Counted from the first letter of the stretch, positions 6,796 through 15,297 are shown. The stretch is 64,000 nucleotides of DNA from Paraburkholderia sp. FT54 (GCF_031585635.1 NZ_CP134195.1:930001-994000); one strand, 5' to 3'. Notes: a model not told the origin generated them from the sequence alone. A program made the numbers and translations.

Positions 6796-9483
6796 TCAGG
6801 CTGCGAGTTGCTGCCGCAGATACTCCGCGGTGCGGCTTTCCTTCGCGCGCACGATTTCGGCTGGTGTGCCGCTTGCGACGATCTTGCCGCCTGCGTCGCC
6901 GGCGCCCGGGCCGACGTCGATGACCCAGTCGCTTTGCGCGGCCACGCGCATGTCGTGTTCGACTACCACCACCGAATTGCCGGCATCCACGAGTCCCTGG
7001 AGTTGCACCATGAGCCGGTCCACGTCGGCGGGATGCAGGCCGGTGGTCGGCTCGTCGAGGATATACAGCGTGTCGCCGCGCTGCGCGCGTTGCAGTTCGG
7101 TGGCGAGTTTGATGCGCTGGGCTTCGCCGCCGGACAGTTCCGTGGCCGGCTGACCGAGCCGCAGATAACCGAGGCCGATGTCGCGCAGCACGTTTAACGC
7201 GCGCATCACGCTGGTTTCGTCGGCGAAGAAATCGCACGCCGCGTCGACGGTCAGGCCGAGCACCTCAGCGATGTTTTTATCGCGCCATGTGATTTCGAGC
7301 GTCTGCGGGTTGTAGCGTGTGCCGTGACATGTCGAGCAGGGCGCATAGACGCTCGGCAGAAACAGCAGTTCGACGCTGACGAAGCCTTCGCCTTCGCATG
7401 TCGGGCAACGGCCTTGCGCCACGTTGAACGAGAAGCGGCCCGCGCTGTAGCGGCGTTTGCGCGCGAGCGGCGTGTCGGCGAACAGCTTGCGCACGTGGTC
7501 GAAGAGGCCCGTGTAGGTGGCGAGGTTGGAGCGCGGCGTGCGGCCGATCGGTTTCTGATCGACGCGCACGAGCCGCCGCAGCGCATCCATGCCTTCGACG
7601 ATGTGGCCGCCGGTCGGCACGGTCTCGGTGGCAAGCAACGGGTTTTGCTCGTCGTCGTCCGGGTTTTCGAAGACGCGTCCAAGGTGGCTTGCAACCAGTT
7701 CCGGCAGCGCCTGGCTCACGAGGCTCGATTTGCCCGAGCCCGACACGCCCGTAACGGCAGTCAGGCAGCCGAGGGGAAACGCGGCGTCCAGACCGTGCAG
7801 ATTATTGCGCGTGATGCCGGCGAGCCGCAGCCAGCCGGCAGGTTCGCGTGACGCGCGCTCGACGGGCGCGGGCGGCGCGAACAGATGGCGGCGCGTTTGC
7901 GACGCTTCGACCTTCGCCAGGCCGGCGGGCGGCCCGCTATAAACCACGTGGCCGCCTGCTTCGCCGGCCGCGGGACCGACGTCGACGAGCCAATCCGCGC
8001 GCCGCATCATCTGCAAATCGTGTTCGACGACGAACAGCGAATTGCCCGCCGCCTTCAATCCCCGCAGCGCACTGAAGAGCGCTTCGCCGTCGGCGGGATG
8101 CAGGCCGGCCGATGGCTCGTCGAGCACGTACACGACGCCGAACAACTGCGACGACAACTGCGTGGCGAGTCGCAAGCGCTGCAATTCGCCGGACGACAGC
8201 GTGGGCGTGCTGCGCTCCAGCGCGAGATAGCCCAGACCCAGATCGACGAGAGTCGTCAACCGTTCGAGCAGTTCAGCTGCAATGCGCTGCGCGGCGACGC
8301 GCTTCTCCTCCGACAGGTTGGGCGTGCGCCGCACATCGGGCGAGGCTTTGTGCGCGGAACCGCCTGCGGCGATCCGCTTGTCGACGGCGTCGCGCATGGC
8401 GCTCTTGCTGAGCACGCTGCCCTTGGCGGTGGTTTGGCCCGAGTGGGTGACGTCCGACTCCGGCCAATGACCTCGCGCGATCGGTTCGAGCATCGCGGCA
8501 AGTCTGGCCAGCGGCAACTGCGCGAACTCGCCGATATCGAGTCCGGCGAATGTCACCGACAGCGCTTCTTTCTTAAGCCGCTTGCCGTGGCAGGTCGGAC
8601 AGACGCTGCCGACCATGAATTGCGACACGCGTTTTTTCATCAGCGCGCTTTGGGTATTCGCGAACGTGTGCAGCACGTAGCGGCGTGCGCTGGTGAAGGT
8701 GCCCTGATAGCTCGGCTCGTCCTTGCGCTTGAGCGCGGCGCGGGTTTCCTTCGGCGTGAGGCCGGCATAGACGGGCGCGGTCGGCTGTTCGTCGGTGAAG
8801 AGAATCCAGTCGCGGTCTTGCTTCGGCAAGTCGCGCCACGGCTTGTCGACGTCGTAGCCGAGCGTCACGAGAATGTCGCGCAGATTTTGTCCGTGCCATG
8901 CGGGCGGCCATGCGGCGATCGCGCGCTCGCGGATGGTCAGCGAGTCGTCCGGCACCATCGATTTTTCGGTGACCTCGTACACGCGGCCGAGTCCATGGCA
9001 AGTCGGACAGGCGCCTTGCACGGTGTTCGGCGAGAAATCTTCGGCAAACAGCATGGGTTGCTTCGGCGGATAGTCGCCGGTGCGCGAATAGAGCATACGC
9101 ACGAGACTCGACAGCGTGGTCACGCTGCCTACCGACGATCGCGCGCTTGGCGTGCCGCGCTGTTGTTGCAGGGCGACCGCGGGCGGCAGGCCTTCAATTG
9201 CGTCGACCTCGGGCACGCCGACCTGCTCGATCAGGCGTCGGGCATACGGCGCGACCGATTCGAAATAGCGCCGCTGCGCCTCGGCGTACAAGGTGCCGAA
9301 TGCCAGCGACGATTTGCCCGAGCCGGACACGCCGGTGAAGACGACGAGCGCATCGCGCGGAATCTGAACGTCGACGTTTTTCAGATTGTGTTCGCGAGCG
9401 CCGCGCACGCGCACGAAGCCGGTGAATGCGGTTGCGTCGGAAGTCGGCCGTGTCGAGCGAGACTTGTTGCGGATGGCGTCCAT
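6796..9483 (-). CDS. UvrA-like ABC ATPase of the class-II (UvrA2) type
   Basis: The 895-residue protein from ATG 9483 has two ABC ATPase modules. Walker A is GVSGSGKSSL (twice), the signatures are LSSGELQRLRLATQL and LSGGEAQRIKLATEL, and the Walker B regions are VYVLDEPSAGLHP and LYILDEPTTGLHP. Zinc-finger motifs are CPTCHGLG, CPTCHGKR, CPTCEGEGF and CSTCHGTR. After the first Walker A the sequence passes directly from SSLVRMLYSRTGDYPP to the zinc motif, so the UvrB-binding domain of canonical UvrA is missing. Class-II UvrA proteins are not expected to load UvrB; some have been linked to tolerance of DNA-binding drugs. A low-complexity insert of about 60 residues (around GSAHKASPDVRR) sits in the first half. 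The frame upstream of 9483 has no UvrA similarity. Confidence 0.88.
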   Translation of the reverse strand: MDAIRNKSRSTRPTSDATAFTGFVRVRGAREHNLKNVDVQIPRDALVVFTGVSGSGKSSLAFGTLYAEAQRRYFESVAPYARRLIEQVGVPEVDAIEGLPPAVALQQQRGTPSARSSVGSVTTLSSLVRMLYSRTGDYPPKQPMLFAEDFSPNTVQGACPTCHGLGRVYEVTEKSMVPDDSLTIRERAIAAWPPAWHGQNLRDILVTLGYDVDKPWRDLPKQDRDWILFTDEQPTAPVYAGLTPKETRAALKRKDEPSYQGTFTSARRYVLHTFANTQSALMKKRVSQFMVGSVCPTCHGKRLKKEALSVTFAGLDIGEFAQLPLARLAAMLEPIARGHWPESDVTHSGQTTAKGSVLSKSAMRDAVDKRIAAGGSAHKASPDVRRTPNLSEEKRVAAQRIAAELLERLTTLVDLGLGYLALERSTPTLSSGELQRLRLATQLSSQLFGVVYVLDEPSAGLHPADGEALFSALRGLKAAGNSLFVVEHDLQMMRRADWLVDVGPAAGEAGGHVVYSGPPAGLAKVEASQTRRHLFAPPAPVERASREPAGWLRLAGITRNNLHGLDAAFPLGCLTAVTGVSGSGKSSLVSQALPELVASHLGRVFENPDDDEQNPLLATETVPTGGHIVEGMDALRRLVRVDQKPIGRTPRSNLATYTGLFDHVRKLFADTPLARKRRYSAGRFSFNVAQGRCPTCEGEGFVSVELLFLPSVYAPCSTCHGTRYNPQTLEITWRDKNIAEVLGLTVDAACDFFADETSVMRALNVLRDIGLGYLRLGQPATELSGGEAQRIKLATELQRAQRGDTLYILDEPTTGLHPADVDRLMVQLQGLVDAGNSVVVVEHDMRVAAQSDWVIDVGPGAGDAGGKIVASGTPAEIVRAKESRTAEYLRQQLAA

Positions 9484-9723
9484 ATCGATGAATAGCGGAT
9501 AAGCGCGGCCCGGCGAATCGGGCGGACGTTTGTGAGGCCGCACAGAACATGCCCGACGATGAAGTGGCGATGATGGCAGTGAAGGCGAGGCACGCGCACT
9601 CCCGTCGATCCAGAAATGACCGCCTATCATTGAAGCGACTATTCGCGCCCAGAGTGCGGTGGATAACGGACGCGCCACGACTGGCGCGGAAGATTGCAGT
9701 CTTCGCCCTTCAGAGAGTTCGCC

Positions 9724-9924
9724 ATGGAAAACGCTGTCTACTGGAAAGGTCGTCAGGTCGGGATCGAGTGTGACGGCCGCATTTTGTGGTTTTCTTCGGC
9801 GCCGCAGGAAGCGGTCGCGGCTTATGACACTCAACGGTCAGCGCCAGCACAGGTGGAAGATTCGATCGTGGCTCGTAACCTCGTCTTGACGGCGCAATAC
9901 GATCGGCTGGATTTTCGTGGGTGA
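9724..9924 (+). CDS. Small hypothetical protein
   Basis: This 66-residue frame starts MENAVYWKGRQVGIECDGRI and continues LWFSSAPQEAVAAYD, which looks like a compact beta-rich cytoplasmic protein. It is divergent from the uvrA-like gene. The ribosome-binding site is weak (AGAG), and the frame extends upstream to 9694. No domain is recognised. It is included because its amino-acid composition and codon choice look protein-like. Confidence 0.5.
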   Translation: MENAVYWKGRQVGIECDGRILWFSSAPQEAVAAYDTQRSAPAQVEDSIVARNLVLTAQYDRLDFRG

Positions 9925-9986
9925 GCGGCAGCGTAGGTTGCTTTACCGGTAATGCGCGCAGTATCGGGAAAGCAGGCGCAGAAAAC

Positions 9987-10017
9987 AAAAAGCCCAGTCT
10001 CGAGGACTGGGCTTTTT
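9987..10017 (-). terminator. Original tRNA-Thr terminator, now stranded at attL
   Basis: The hairpin AGCCCAGTC/GACTGGGCT (9991-9999 with 10005-10013) has five A before and T residues after it. On the minus strand it is a standard terminator. It lies 13-43 bp downstream of the tRNA 3' end copy at 10030-10078, exactly where a tRNA-Thr terminator would have been before the island inserted. Confidence 0.8.
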
Positions 10018-10029
10018 GCTTGAATCTTG

Positions 10030-10078
10030 TGGTGCCGGAAAGAGGAATCGAACCCCCGACCTTCGCATTACGAATGCG
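10030..10078 (-). repeat. attL: 49-bp copy of the tRNA-Thr 3' end
   Basis: These 49 bases are identical to 17802-17850, the 3' part of the tRNA-Thr gene including CCA, the T arm and the anticodon stem-loop. The rest of the tRNA (D arm and 5' acceptor strand) is absent here, so this is an attachment-site remnant and not a tRNA gene. Confidence 0.92.
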
Positions 10079-10114
10079 ACAAAGATGATATTTATCGATG
10101 TTGATTTATGCCCA

Positions 10115-10224
10115 TGTAGGCAGTCAGTATCAATGAATACAACGGTGTGCGGCCTACTTGTTCGCATATCTGAATTGACCGAGGTTGATCGATTGCGACA
10201 TAATCTGCCTACACGGTGCCTACA
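10115..10224. promoter_or_regulatory. Candidate integrase arm-type sites, left end
   Basis: TGCCTACA occurs at 10206-10213 and 10217-10224 as direct repeats 11 bp apart, and inverted at 10115-10122. The same pair with the same 11-bp spacing recurs at the right end (17725-17743). Short repeats beside the core att site and upstream of int are typical of tyrosine-integrase arm sites. Confidence 0.55.
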
Positions 10225-10252
10225 TTGATGCGGCCCCTATTTGAGGTGGGTA

Positions 10253-11587
10253 GTGAAAAAACTAAATTTCACGGCGGAGCGGGTCGCGTCGTTTCAGGCT
10301 GAGGTTGGCAAGGCCCAGACCATCCATTGGGACGCCAAAACGCCTGGCTTGGGCCTGCGCGTAACACCTGCCGGCGCCCGGTCGTACATCTACGAGTCTC
10401 GCCTGTTCGGCAAGACCGTCCGGGTAACCATCGGCGACGCACGTGCATGGGAGCTTGGCAAGGCCCGGACTGAGGCAGCGAGGCTCAAGACCCTGATTGA
10501 TGACGGAAAAGACCCGCGTGAAGTGAGGGCCGAGCGGAAGGTTGCCCATGAGGCCCGGAAGGCAGAAGCGCGCCGTCAGAGTGCCACCGTTGGCGACGCA
10601 TGGGCCGATTACCTTGGATACCTGAAATCGGCCATTTCCCCCAAGACGAAACTGCCCCGGTCGGCCCGTTATCTGGCGGACCATATCGCCCTGGCGGCTC
10701 CCGGTGGCGAGCCGTTGAAGCGCGGCAAGGGAAAGACGGTACGCGGGCCGCTCGCGCCGCTGATGCCGCTCAAGCTGTCTGATCTGACTGCAAAAACGGT
10801 TGCGGCATGGCTGGCGGACGAGGCACAGGAGCGCCCGAGCAATGCGGCGCATGCCTATCGGCTCGTGAAGGCGTTCATCCGCTGGTGCGGCGGGCAGGAT
10901 GAGTATGCCGGAACGATCCCCACTGATTCTTACGATTCCCCGAAGGTAACGGCGGTGCTGCCTAAGAGCAAGGCGAAGGAGGGCGACAGCTTGCAGCGCG
11001 AGCAACTGGCGGTGTGGTTTGGGGCGGTCCGCAACATCGGGAACCCGGTTATCTCCGCCTATCTGCAATCGCTTCTGCTGACCGGCGCGCGCCGTGAGGA
11101 AATGGCTGCGCTCAGGTGGGTTGATGTGGACTTCCAGTGGCGCAGCCTTTCCATTGCCGACAAAGTGGAACAGGACACAGGCCGCGTCATTCCATTGACG
11201 CCTTACCTTGCTTGTTTGTTAGCTGCCTTGCCGCGCCGCAACGGCTGGGTCTTTTCCAGTCCTGCCGCCGCCGATGGAAAGATTGCCGAGCCGCGAATTG
11301 CGCACAATCAGGCGCTGGCGGCGGCCGGATTGCCGCACGTAACCCTTCACGGCCTGCGCCGTTCATTCGGTACGCTGGCCGAATGGTGCGAGGTGCCAGT
11401 CGGGGTGGTGGCCCAGATTCAAGGTCACAAGCCGTCCGCCATTGCGGAGAAGCATTACCGCCGCCGCCCGCTCGACCTGCTGCGCATGTGGCACGTCAAG
11501 ATAGAAGCGTGGTTGTTGGAACAGGCGCGCATCGAGTTCGAGGTCGAGGACGACGCGCCGGGGTTGCGTGTGGTTGCGAATGCGTAA
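10253..11587 (+). CDS. Tyrosine recombinase/integrase, P4 type
   Basis: From GTG 10253 (ribosome site GAGGTG 5 nt upstream; TTG 10241 is an alternative) the protein has 444 residues. The N-terminal part (LTPKG-like AKTPGLGLRVTPAGARSYIY, then VRVTIGDARAWELGKAR) is the DUF4102-type arm-binding domain of P4-family integrases. The catalytic domain has Arg in LLTGARREEMAALRW, the HxxR box in TLHGLRRSFGTLAEW, His in IQGHKPSAIAEKHY and the Tyr of that same motif. It should catalyse site-specific recombination between the element and the tRNA-Thr 3' end, 175 bp away. Position, orientation and target agree with this role. Confidence 0.92.
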   Translation: MKKLNFTAERVASFQAEVGKAQTIHWDAKTPGLGLRVTPAGARSYIYESRLFGKTVRVTIGDARAWELGKARTEAARLKTLIDDGKDPREVRAERKVAHEARKAEARRQSATVGDAWADYLGYLKSAISPKTKLPRSARYLADHIALAAPGGEPLKRGKGKTVRGPLAPLMPLKLSDLTAKTVAAWLADEAQERPSNAAHAYRLVKAFIRWCGGQDEYAGTIPTDSYDSPKVTAVLPKSKAKEGDSLQREQLAVWFGAVRNIGNPVISAYLQSLLLTGARREEMAALRWVDVDFQWRSLSIADKVEQDTGRVIPLTPYLACLLAALPRRNGWVFSSPAAADGKIAEPRIAHNQALAAAGLPHVTLHGLRRSFGTLAEWCEVPVGVVAQIQGHKPSAIAEKHYRRRPLDLLRMWHVKIEAWLLEQARIEFEVEDDAPGLRVVANA

Positions 11588-11981
11588 ATGCCGGCGCGAA
11601 GGGCGACGCGCTCGCGGAGAGGCCCCCCCGTAGCCTTCTGAGGGGGCGGGATTTACAGCGCGATGCCATGCACTCACCGACGAAATTCTTTTGAGAAAAA
11701 TCTTAAAATTCACCGCGTGTTTAGGCCGTGCCAAAGAAAAATTGCGAGTTCACCGAGCACATACCCGTCGAAAAAATCTTTGGGAGTTCGCCGCGAAATA
11801 GGCATCGAGGGCGATGCAGTTCCAGAAAGCGCCGTGCAACGAATAGTGACAAGTAAGACGCGACGACCTTTTAAAAATCAATAACTTAATTGGCGTCTGA
11901 AGCTCCGCGGCGCTCGATCGACACAAGTAGTTATCCTGAAGATCTACCGTTCTCCCCATCGATCACACCGATGAGGGAGTC
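11588..11981. other. Non-coding control region of the island
   Basis: About 390 bp separate int from the next genes. The left part has a C6/G5 inverted repeat (GGCCCCCCC...GGGGGCGGG, about 11619-11649) and then becomes A+T-rich. Three similar 12-mers (AATTCACCGCG at 11707, GAGTTCACCGAG at 11746, GAGTTCGCCGCG at 11784) lie 38-39 bp apart. No coding frame is convincing. It probably holds the promoter of the downstream operon and may hold regulator or replication-protein sites. Confidence 0.4.
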
Positions 11982-12185
11982 ATGGAACTGCAAACCGAAC
12001 GAAGCACCCGCCTTTTTCTCACGACCGACGAGCTGGCCGAACGCTTGAACGTCCGTGCGCGCTCAATCCACAAGCGCTACAGCCAGACCGGCGCGTACTT
12101 CAATGTGCGCCCCGTCAAGCTGCCGAACCGCCGCCTTTGCTGGCCGATGGATTCCGTCGAGCAACTGACGGGGGTGGCAGCATGA
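11982..12185 (+). CDS. AlpA-like helix-turn-helix regulator/excisionase
   Basis: This 67-residue protein contains LFLTTDELAERLNVRARSIH followed by KRYSQTGAYFNVRPVKLPNR and LCWP. That is the winged-helix pattern of the AlpA/MerR-like excisionase family (TTDELA.RL.V...SI...Y...G...PVKL.NR.LWP). The start has a good ribosome site (GAGGGAG). Its stop overlaps the next start (ATGA at 12182-12185), so the two genes are translationally coupled. In P4-like elements such proteins control integrase expression and excision. Confidence 0.75.
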   Translation: MELQTERSTRLFLTTDELAERLNVRARSIHKRYSQTGAYFNVRPVKLPNRRLCWPMDSVEQLTGVAA

Positions 12186-12652
12186 GCGCGGCCCGTCTGA
12201 TTTCCAATTCCGTCGCGCCGCCAATGACCGTGCGCGAAGTGCGGCGGCGCGGTGCTGCTGTGTTGCGGGCACACCCTCAGCTTACTGTCCAGGGTTGGCC
12301 CGACAAACGGATGCCCGACGCTGGTCGCGAATTCGACTATGAGCAAGTGCGAGCGGCGGTCTTGTTCCTGCTGGCTTTGGGCCGGCCACGCCGGACGTTC
12401 AACAAGAATGCGTATTCGTACCGCCTGAAACACAACGCAGAGAACTGGGCGGGCGAGAACGGCTTGCCGGACCATATCTTGAACGGCGCATTTATTCTCG
12501 CCGCGCTTATCTGCGGCTACAGGCACGACAACAGCGCCCACATCAACTGCGTATTCGACATGGTCGTCAGTCCGGAGATGCGGCGTTACGACTGGCACGT
12601 GTACAAGCGCAATCCCGGCTCGCCGACAGATGCGAACCAAGTAACCGAATAA
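12182..12652 (+). CDS. Hypothetical island protein
   Basis: The 156-residue protein begins MSAARLISNSVAPPMTVREV and is rich in Arg, Asn and aromatic residues (FNKNAYSYRLKHNAENW, YRHDNSAHINCVFDMVV, MRRYDWHVYKRNPG). It has no signal peptide or membrane helix, and no domain is recognised. It overlaps the AlpA-like gene by 4 bp and precedes the replication gene, so a role in replication or regulation of the element is plausible, but this rests on position alone. Confidence 0.7.
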   Translation: MSAARLISNSVAPPMTVREVRRRGAAVLRAHPQLTVQGWPDKRMPDAGREFDYEQVRAAVLFLLALGRPRRTFNKNAYSYRLKHNAENWAGENGLPDHILNGAFILAALICGYRHDNSAHINCVFDMVVSPEMRRYDWHVYKRNPGSPTDANQVTE

Positions 12653-12658
12653 AAAAGA

Positions 12659-12681
12659 GCCCCGGGTTTTGAGGCCGGGGC
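12659..12681. terminator. GC hairpin between the small island operon and the replication gene
   Basis: GCCCCGG (12659-12665) pairs with CCGGGGC (12675-12681) around a T-rich 9-nt loop, with six A just upstream and no T tract downstream. It may attenuate transcription into the replication gene, or it may be a structured leader. Confidence 0.45.
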
Positions 12682-12705
12682 GTTCATTCCTATCACGGAA
12701 CGAAA

Positions 12706-14643
12706 ATGATTAGCATTGCAGAATATGTCGGTGGGGCGGCGCACGAGCAACTCGAACCCGCGACAATGCTCGATTATGCGCTGGATTACGCCGCACGGGG
12801 GTTGCGCGTACTCCCGTTGAGGCCGAAGGGCAAAGCGCCGCTTGGCGCGCTCGTGCCAAATGGTAAGGACGATGCGACGTGCGACGCCGAAGCGATTAAA
12901 GCATGGTGGCGCGCCGTGCCCGATGCCAATATCGGCATCAATTGCGCCGCGTCAGGAATCGTTGTGGTCGATATCGACCGCCACGAAGGGAAGGCGAACG
13001 GCTTTGAAACGCTTTCGGCGCTCGAAACGGAGAACGGCCCTCTTCGCTCGTCCGTCGTAGCAAAGTCGGGCAGTGGCGGGGAGCATCGCTATTACCGCGA
13101 ACCTGGCGGCGCGCACCTGCCCGGCAAGGCTGGGCCGGGGATCGACCTGAAACACAACGGCTATATCGTGGCGCCGCCGAGCATTCATCCGAATGGCGAG
13201 CCGTATGAATGGCTGCCGGGCTGTAGCCCGTTTGATGCACAGCAGATGCCGCTGTTGCCCGAATGGGTATGCGCGCCCCGTATCGAGCCCGTGAACAGCC
13301 CTATAAACGACTCTAAACGGCCGCCGAACGAGGCGGCGAGGGCATGCTATGCGCTTTTCTCGCTCGGAGCCGGCTGCGACCGCCCAACATGGGTTCGAAT
13401 CGCGATGGCTGCGAAAGATGCCGGCGTCCCTTATGACGTGTTCCATGCGTGGAGCGCCAACGGGGCGAACTATACGGGTGAAGACGATTGCCGGAGCGTG
13501 TGGGATTCGTTCAAGGGCAATAAGGCGGTGCCCGTGACGGCTGCCACGCTGTTCTATGAAGCGCAGAAAGCCGGCTGGCACGACCCCGCGAAAGCGCGAG
13601 ACTCTCACGAAGCTGACCCGCAACGTTACCGCGTCCTGTCGGCCGACGATTTGCTAAACGCTCCCCCGCTTCGATGGCTTGTGCGCGGTGTGCTGCCGGC
13701 GTCGGGACTGGCCGCGCTCTATGGCCCTTCGGGCTCGGGCAAGTCATTTCTGGCGCTCGATCTGTGCGCGGCCGTTGCCGAAGGAAGCGAATGGTTCGGG
13801 CGGCGCGTCGATGCTGCGCCTGTAATGTATGTCTGCCTCGAAGGCGAGGCCGGTATGGGAAAGCGCGTCAACGCATGGCGCAAGCACAACGGCAGGACGC
13901 TGCGTTCTGATCGGCTGCAATTCATCACGCAACCATTCGACCTTCGCCGCGCGGCCGATGTTGCTGACTTGTGCGCGGCGGTATTGGCGACCGGCTTGCG
14001 TGACGGGTTGGTCGTTATCGACACATTGAACCGTGCCGCACCTGGAGCCGACGAAAACGCGAGTACGGACATGGGCGAGTTGATCGAGGCGTGCAAGGAA
14101 ATTCAGCGCGTAATCGGCGGCGTGGTGTTGGCGGTGCATCACACAGGTAAGGATGCGGCGAAGGGCTTGCGCGGCCATAGCAGCCTATTTGCGGCGCTCG
14201 ATGCGGGCATTGAAGTGAAACGGGACGGCGACCATCGCGAATGGCTCGTCGCAAAAAGCAAAGACGATGCGGACGGCGCAAGCAATCCGTTCCGGCTCCA
14301 GCTCGTTGACCTTGGCGAGGATCACAACGGCGAGCCGGTTACATCGTGCGTAGTTGAGCCCGATAACAGCCCCGCACAAGGCGGCCCGCGCGCGCCAAGG
14401 GGAGCGACGCAAAAGGTCGTGCATGAGTCTATGCAAATCCTCTTGCTTGCCTCGGAGCGTCACGGCGAGGCGGGCGCACCTGCCGGCCGCCAGTGCGTGC
14501 GAAAAGAGGAGGCGGTGACGGCCCTCGCCAGTGATATGACGTGCGAGCAGAGACGCCGCAAGCCTGAAGCTCGTCGCGCGCTCGATGCGTTGATCACGGC
14601 GGGTCACTATGCGGAGTTCGACGGATGGGTTTGGGAAATCTGA
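12706..14643 (+). CDS. Prim-Pol primase/polymerase fused to a RepA-type helicase ATPase
   Basis: The 645-residue protein has an N-terminal bifunctional DNA primase/polymerase domain (about residues 20-190). Its features are ALDYAARGLRVLPLRPKGKA, the metal-binding VVVDIDRH, SGSGGEHRYY, and PGIDLKHNGYIVAPPSIHPN. A linker leads to a RecA/DnaB-like ATPase (about 310-540) with Walker A LYGPSGSGKSFLAL, Walker B-like LVVIDTLNRAAPGADEN and sensor VVLAVHHTGKD. The pairing of primase-polymerase with a hexameric helicase is typical of replication initiators of satellites, plasmids and integrative elements. A hairpin and repeat cluster follows directly at 14649-14766 and may be its origin. The ATG has GGAA upstream. 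Confidence 0.88.
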   Translation: MISIAEYVGGAAHEQLEPATMLDYALDYAARGLRVLPLRPKGKAPLGALVPNGKDDATCDAEAIKAWWRAVPDANIGINCAASGIVVVDIDRHEGKANGFETLSALETENGPLRSSVVAKSGSGGEHRYYREPGGAHLPGKAGPGIDLKHNGYIVAPPSIHPNGEPYEWLPGCSPFDAQQMPLLPEWVCAPRIEPVNSPINDSKRPPNEAARACYALFSLGAGCDRPTWVRIAMAAKDAGVPYDVFHAWSANGANYTGEDDCRSVWDSFKGNKAVPVTAATLFYEAQKAGWHDPAKARDSHEADPQRYRVLSADDLLNAPPLRWLVRGVLPASGLAALYGPSGSGKSFLALDLCAAVAEGSEWFGRRVDAAPVMYVCLEGEAGMGKRVNAWRKHNGRTLRSDRLQFITQPFDLRRAADVADLCAAVLATGLRDGLVVIDTLNRAAPGADENASTDMGELIEACKEIQRVIGGVVLAVHHTGKDAAKGLRGHSSLFAALDAGIEVKRDGDHREWLVAKSKDDADGASNPFRLQLVDLGEDHNGEPVTSCVVEPDNSPAQGGPRAPRGATQKVVHESMQILLLASERHGEAGAPAGRQCVRKEEAVTALASDMTCEQRRRKPEARRALDALITAGHYAEFDGWVWEI

Positions 14644-14648
14644 ACCCC

Positions 14649-14766
14649 AAAGGACGAGACGCAAAGACGCCACCCCTAAAGGGGTGGTGCGTCTTTTCGT
14701 CCTTTCGTCTTTGCTATGGGCTGGACGCACGAGACGCAATTTCGTCCTTTTCGTCCTTTGCGTCTC
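14649..14766. repeat. Long stem-loop and TTTCGTCCTTT repeats: candidate replication origin
   Basis: Just after the replication gene, AAAGGACGA (14649), AAAGACG (14663) and CCACCCC (14670) pair in nested order with GGGGTGG (14681), CGTCTTT (14690) and TCGTCCTTT (14697). The result is a stem of about 23 bp with small bulges and loop TAAA. TTTCGTCCTTT occurs at 14695, 14740 and 14749, with the variant TTTCGTCTTTG at 14703. A second inverted repeat GAGACGCAA/TTGCGTCTC spans 14731-14766. Such direct and inverted repeats beside a rep gene resemble iterons. The first hairpin could also act as a terminator for the rep gene. Confidence 0.5.
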
Positions 14767-14798
14767 GGTGGACGGGTTCTGTTTTTAAGGGGTTGGTA

Positions 14799-15056
14799 AT
14801 GGTATCGAAAAACGCTAATCGGCTGCAGCGCCACAAGCTCCGATTGCGAGCCGCAGGATTTAGGCGGCTATCGTTTTGGGTGTGCGCTGATCTGGTGGCG
14901 GCGCTCACGGCCGAACGGCGGCCGGGCGAATGCGGCGGCCGAACACTAGAGCGGCTACTATTGGGCGCGGCGGCAAGGCGGCCGGAATACTGGGCCGATG
15001 GCGAACGAACTGCCCGCAAAGGGGGCGACAGTCACAACCCACGCGCGCGCTCGTGA
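14799..15056 (+). CDS. Small Arg-rich island protein, possible DNA-binding
   Basis: This 85-residue protein starts MVSKNANRLQRHKLRLRAAG, continues FRRLSFWVCADLVAALTAER and ends in a polar tail. The first half resembles ribbon-helix-helix proteins, with a beta segment (RRLSFWV) followed by a helix (ADLVAALTAER) and a second helix (GGRTLERLLLGAA). Such small proteins are frequent beside replication genes. A copy-control or regulatory role is inferred only from this resemblance. The start follows AAGGGG at a slightly long distance. Confidence 0.55.
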   Translation: MVSKNANRLQRHKLRLRAAGFRRLSFWVCADLVAALTAERRPGECGGRTLERLLLGAAARRPEYWADGERTARKGGDSHNPRARS

Positions 15057-15092
15057 GTGCGAACACGAACCTCTCCGGTTGGCAGAAACCGA

Positions 15093-15255
15093 CCGATGCT
15101 GTTGAAAAAGTCGCGGCAGTTGGTTAGCGCACCGCCGGCCAGAAAATCGACCTCTCAGATCGGCCTACAAGCCGTTCGCGGGCCTCGGTCAAGGGTAAAG
15201 CGACCCATGAAAACCTCGCTATGTAGACCGTCGCCGACTTTTTCGACAGCATCGG
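15093..15255. repeat. 163-bp element with 21-bp terminal inverted repeats
   Basis: CCGATGCTGTTGAAAAAG (15093 onward) is repeated in inverted form ending at 15255; 20 of 21 positions match (one T/C difference at position 11). The interior of about 120 bp has no coding frame. IS-like ends with a GTTGAAAAAGTCG core occur in several insertion-sequence families. This looks like a MITE or an internally deleted IS, just downstream of the defence operon. No target duplication was identified. Confidence 0.5.
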
Positions 15256-15297
15256 CCCACAGCAGTCGGTAACCCTTTATCAAAGCGGACGCTCGCA

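Noticed and set aside
10030-10078. A second tRNA-Thr gene
   Set aside because: Only the 3' 49 bases are present; the D arm and the 5' acceptor strand are missing, so it is an attL remnant.
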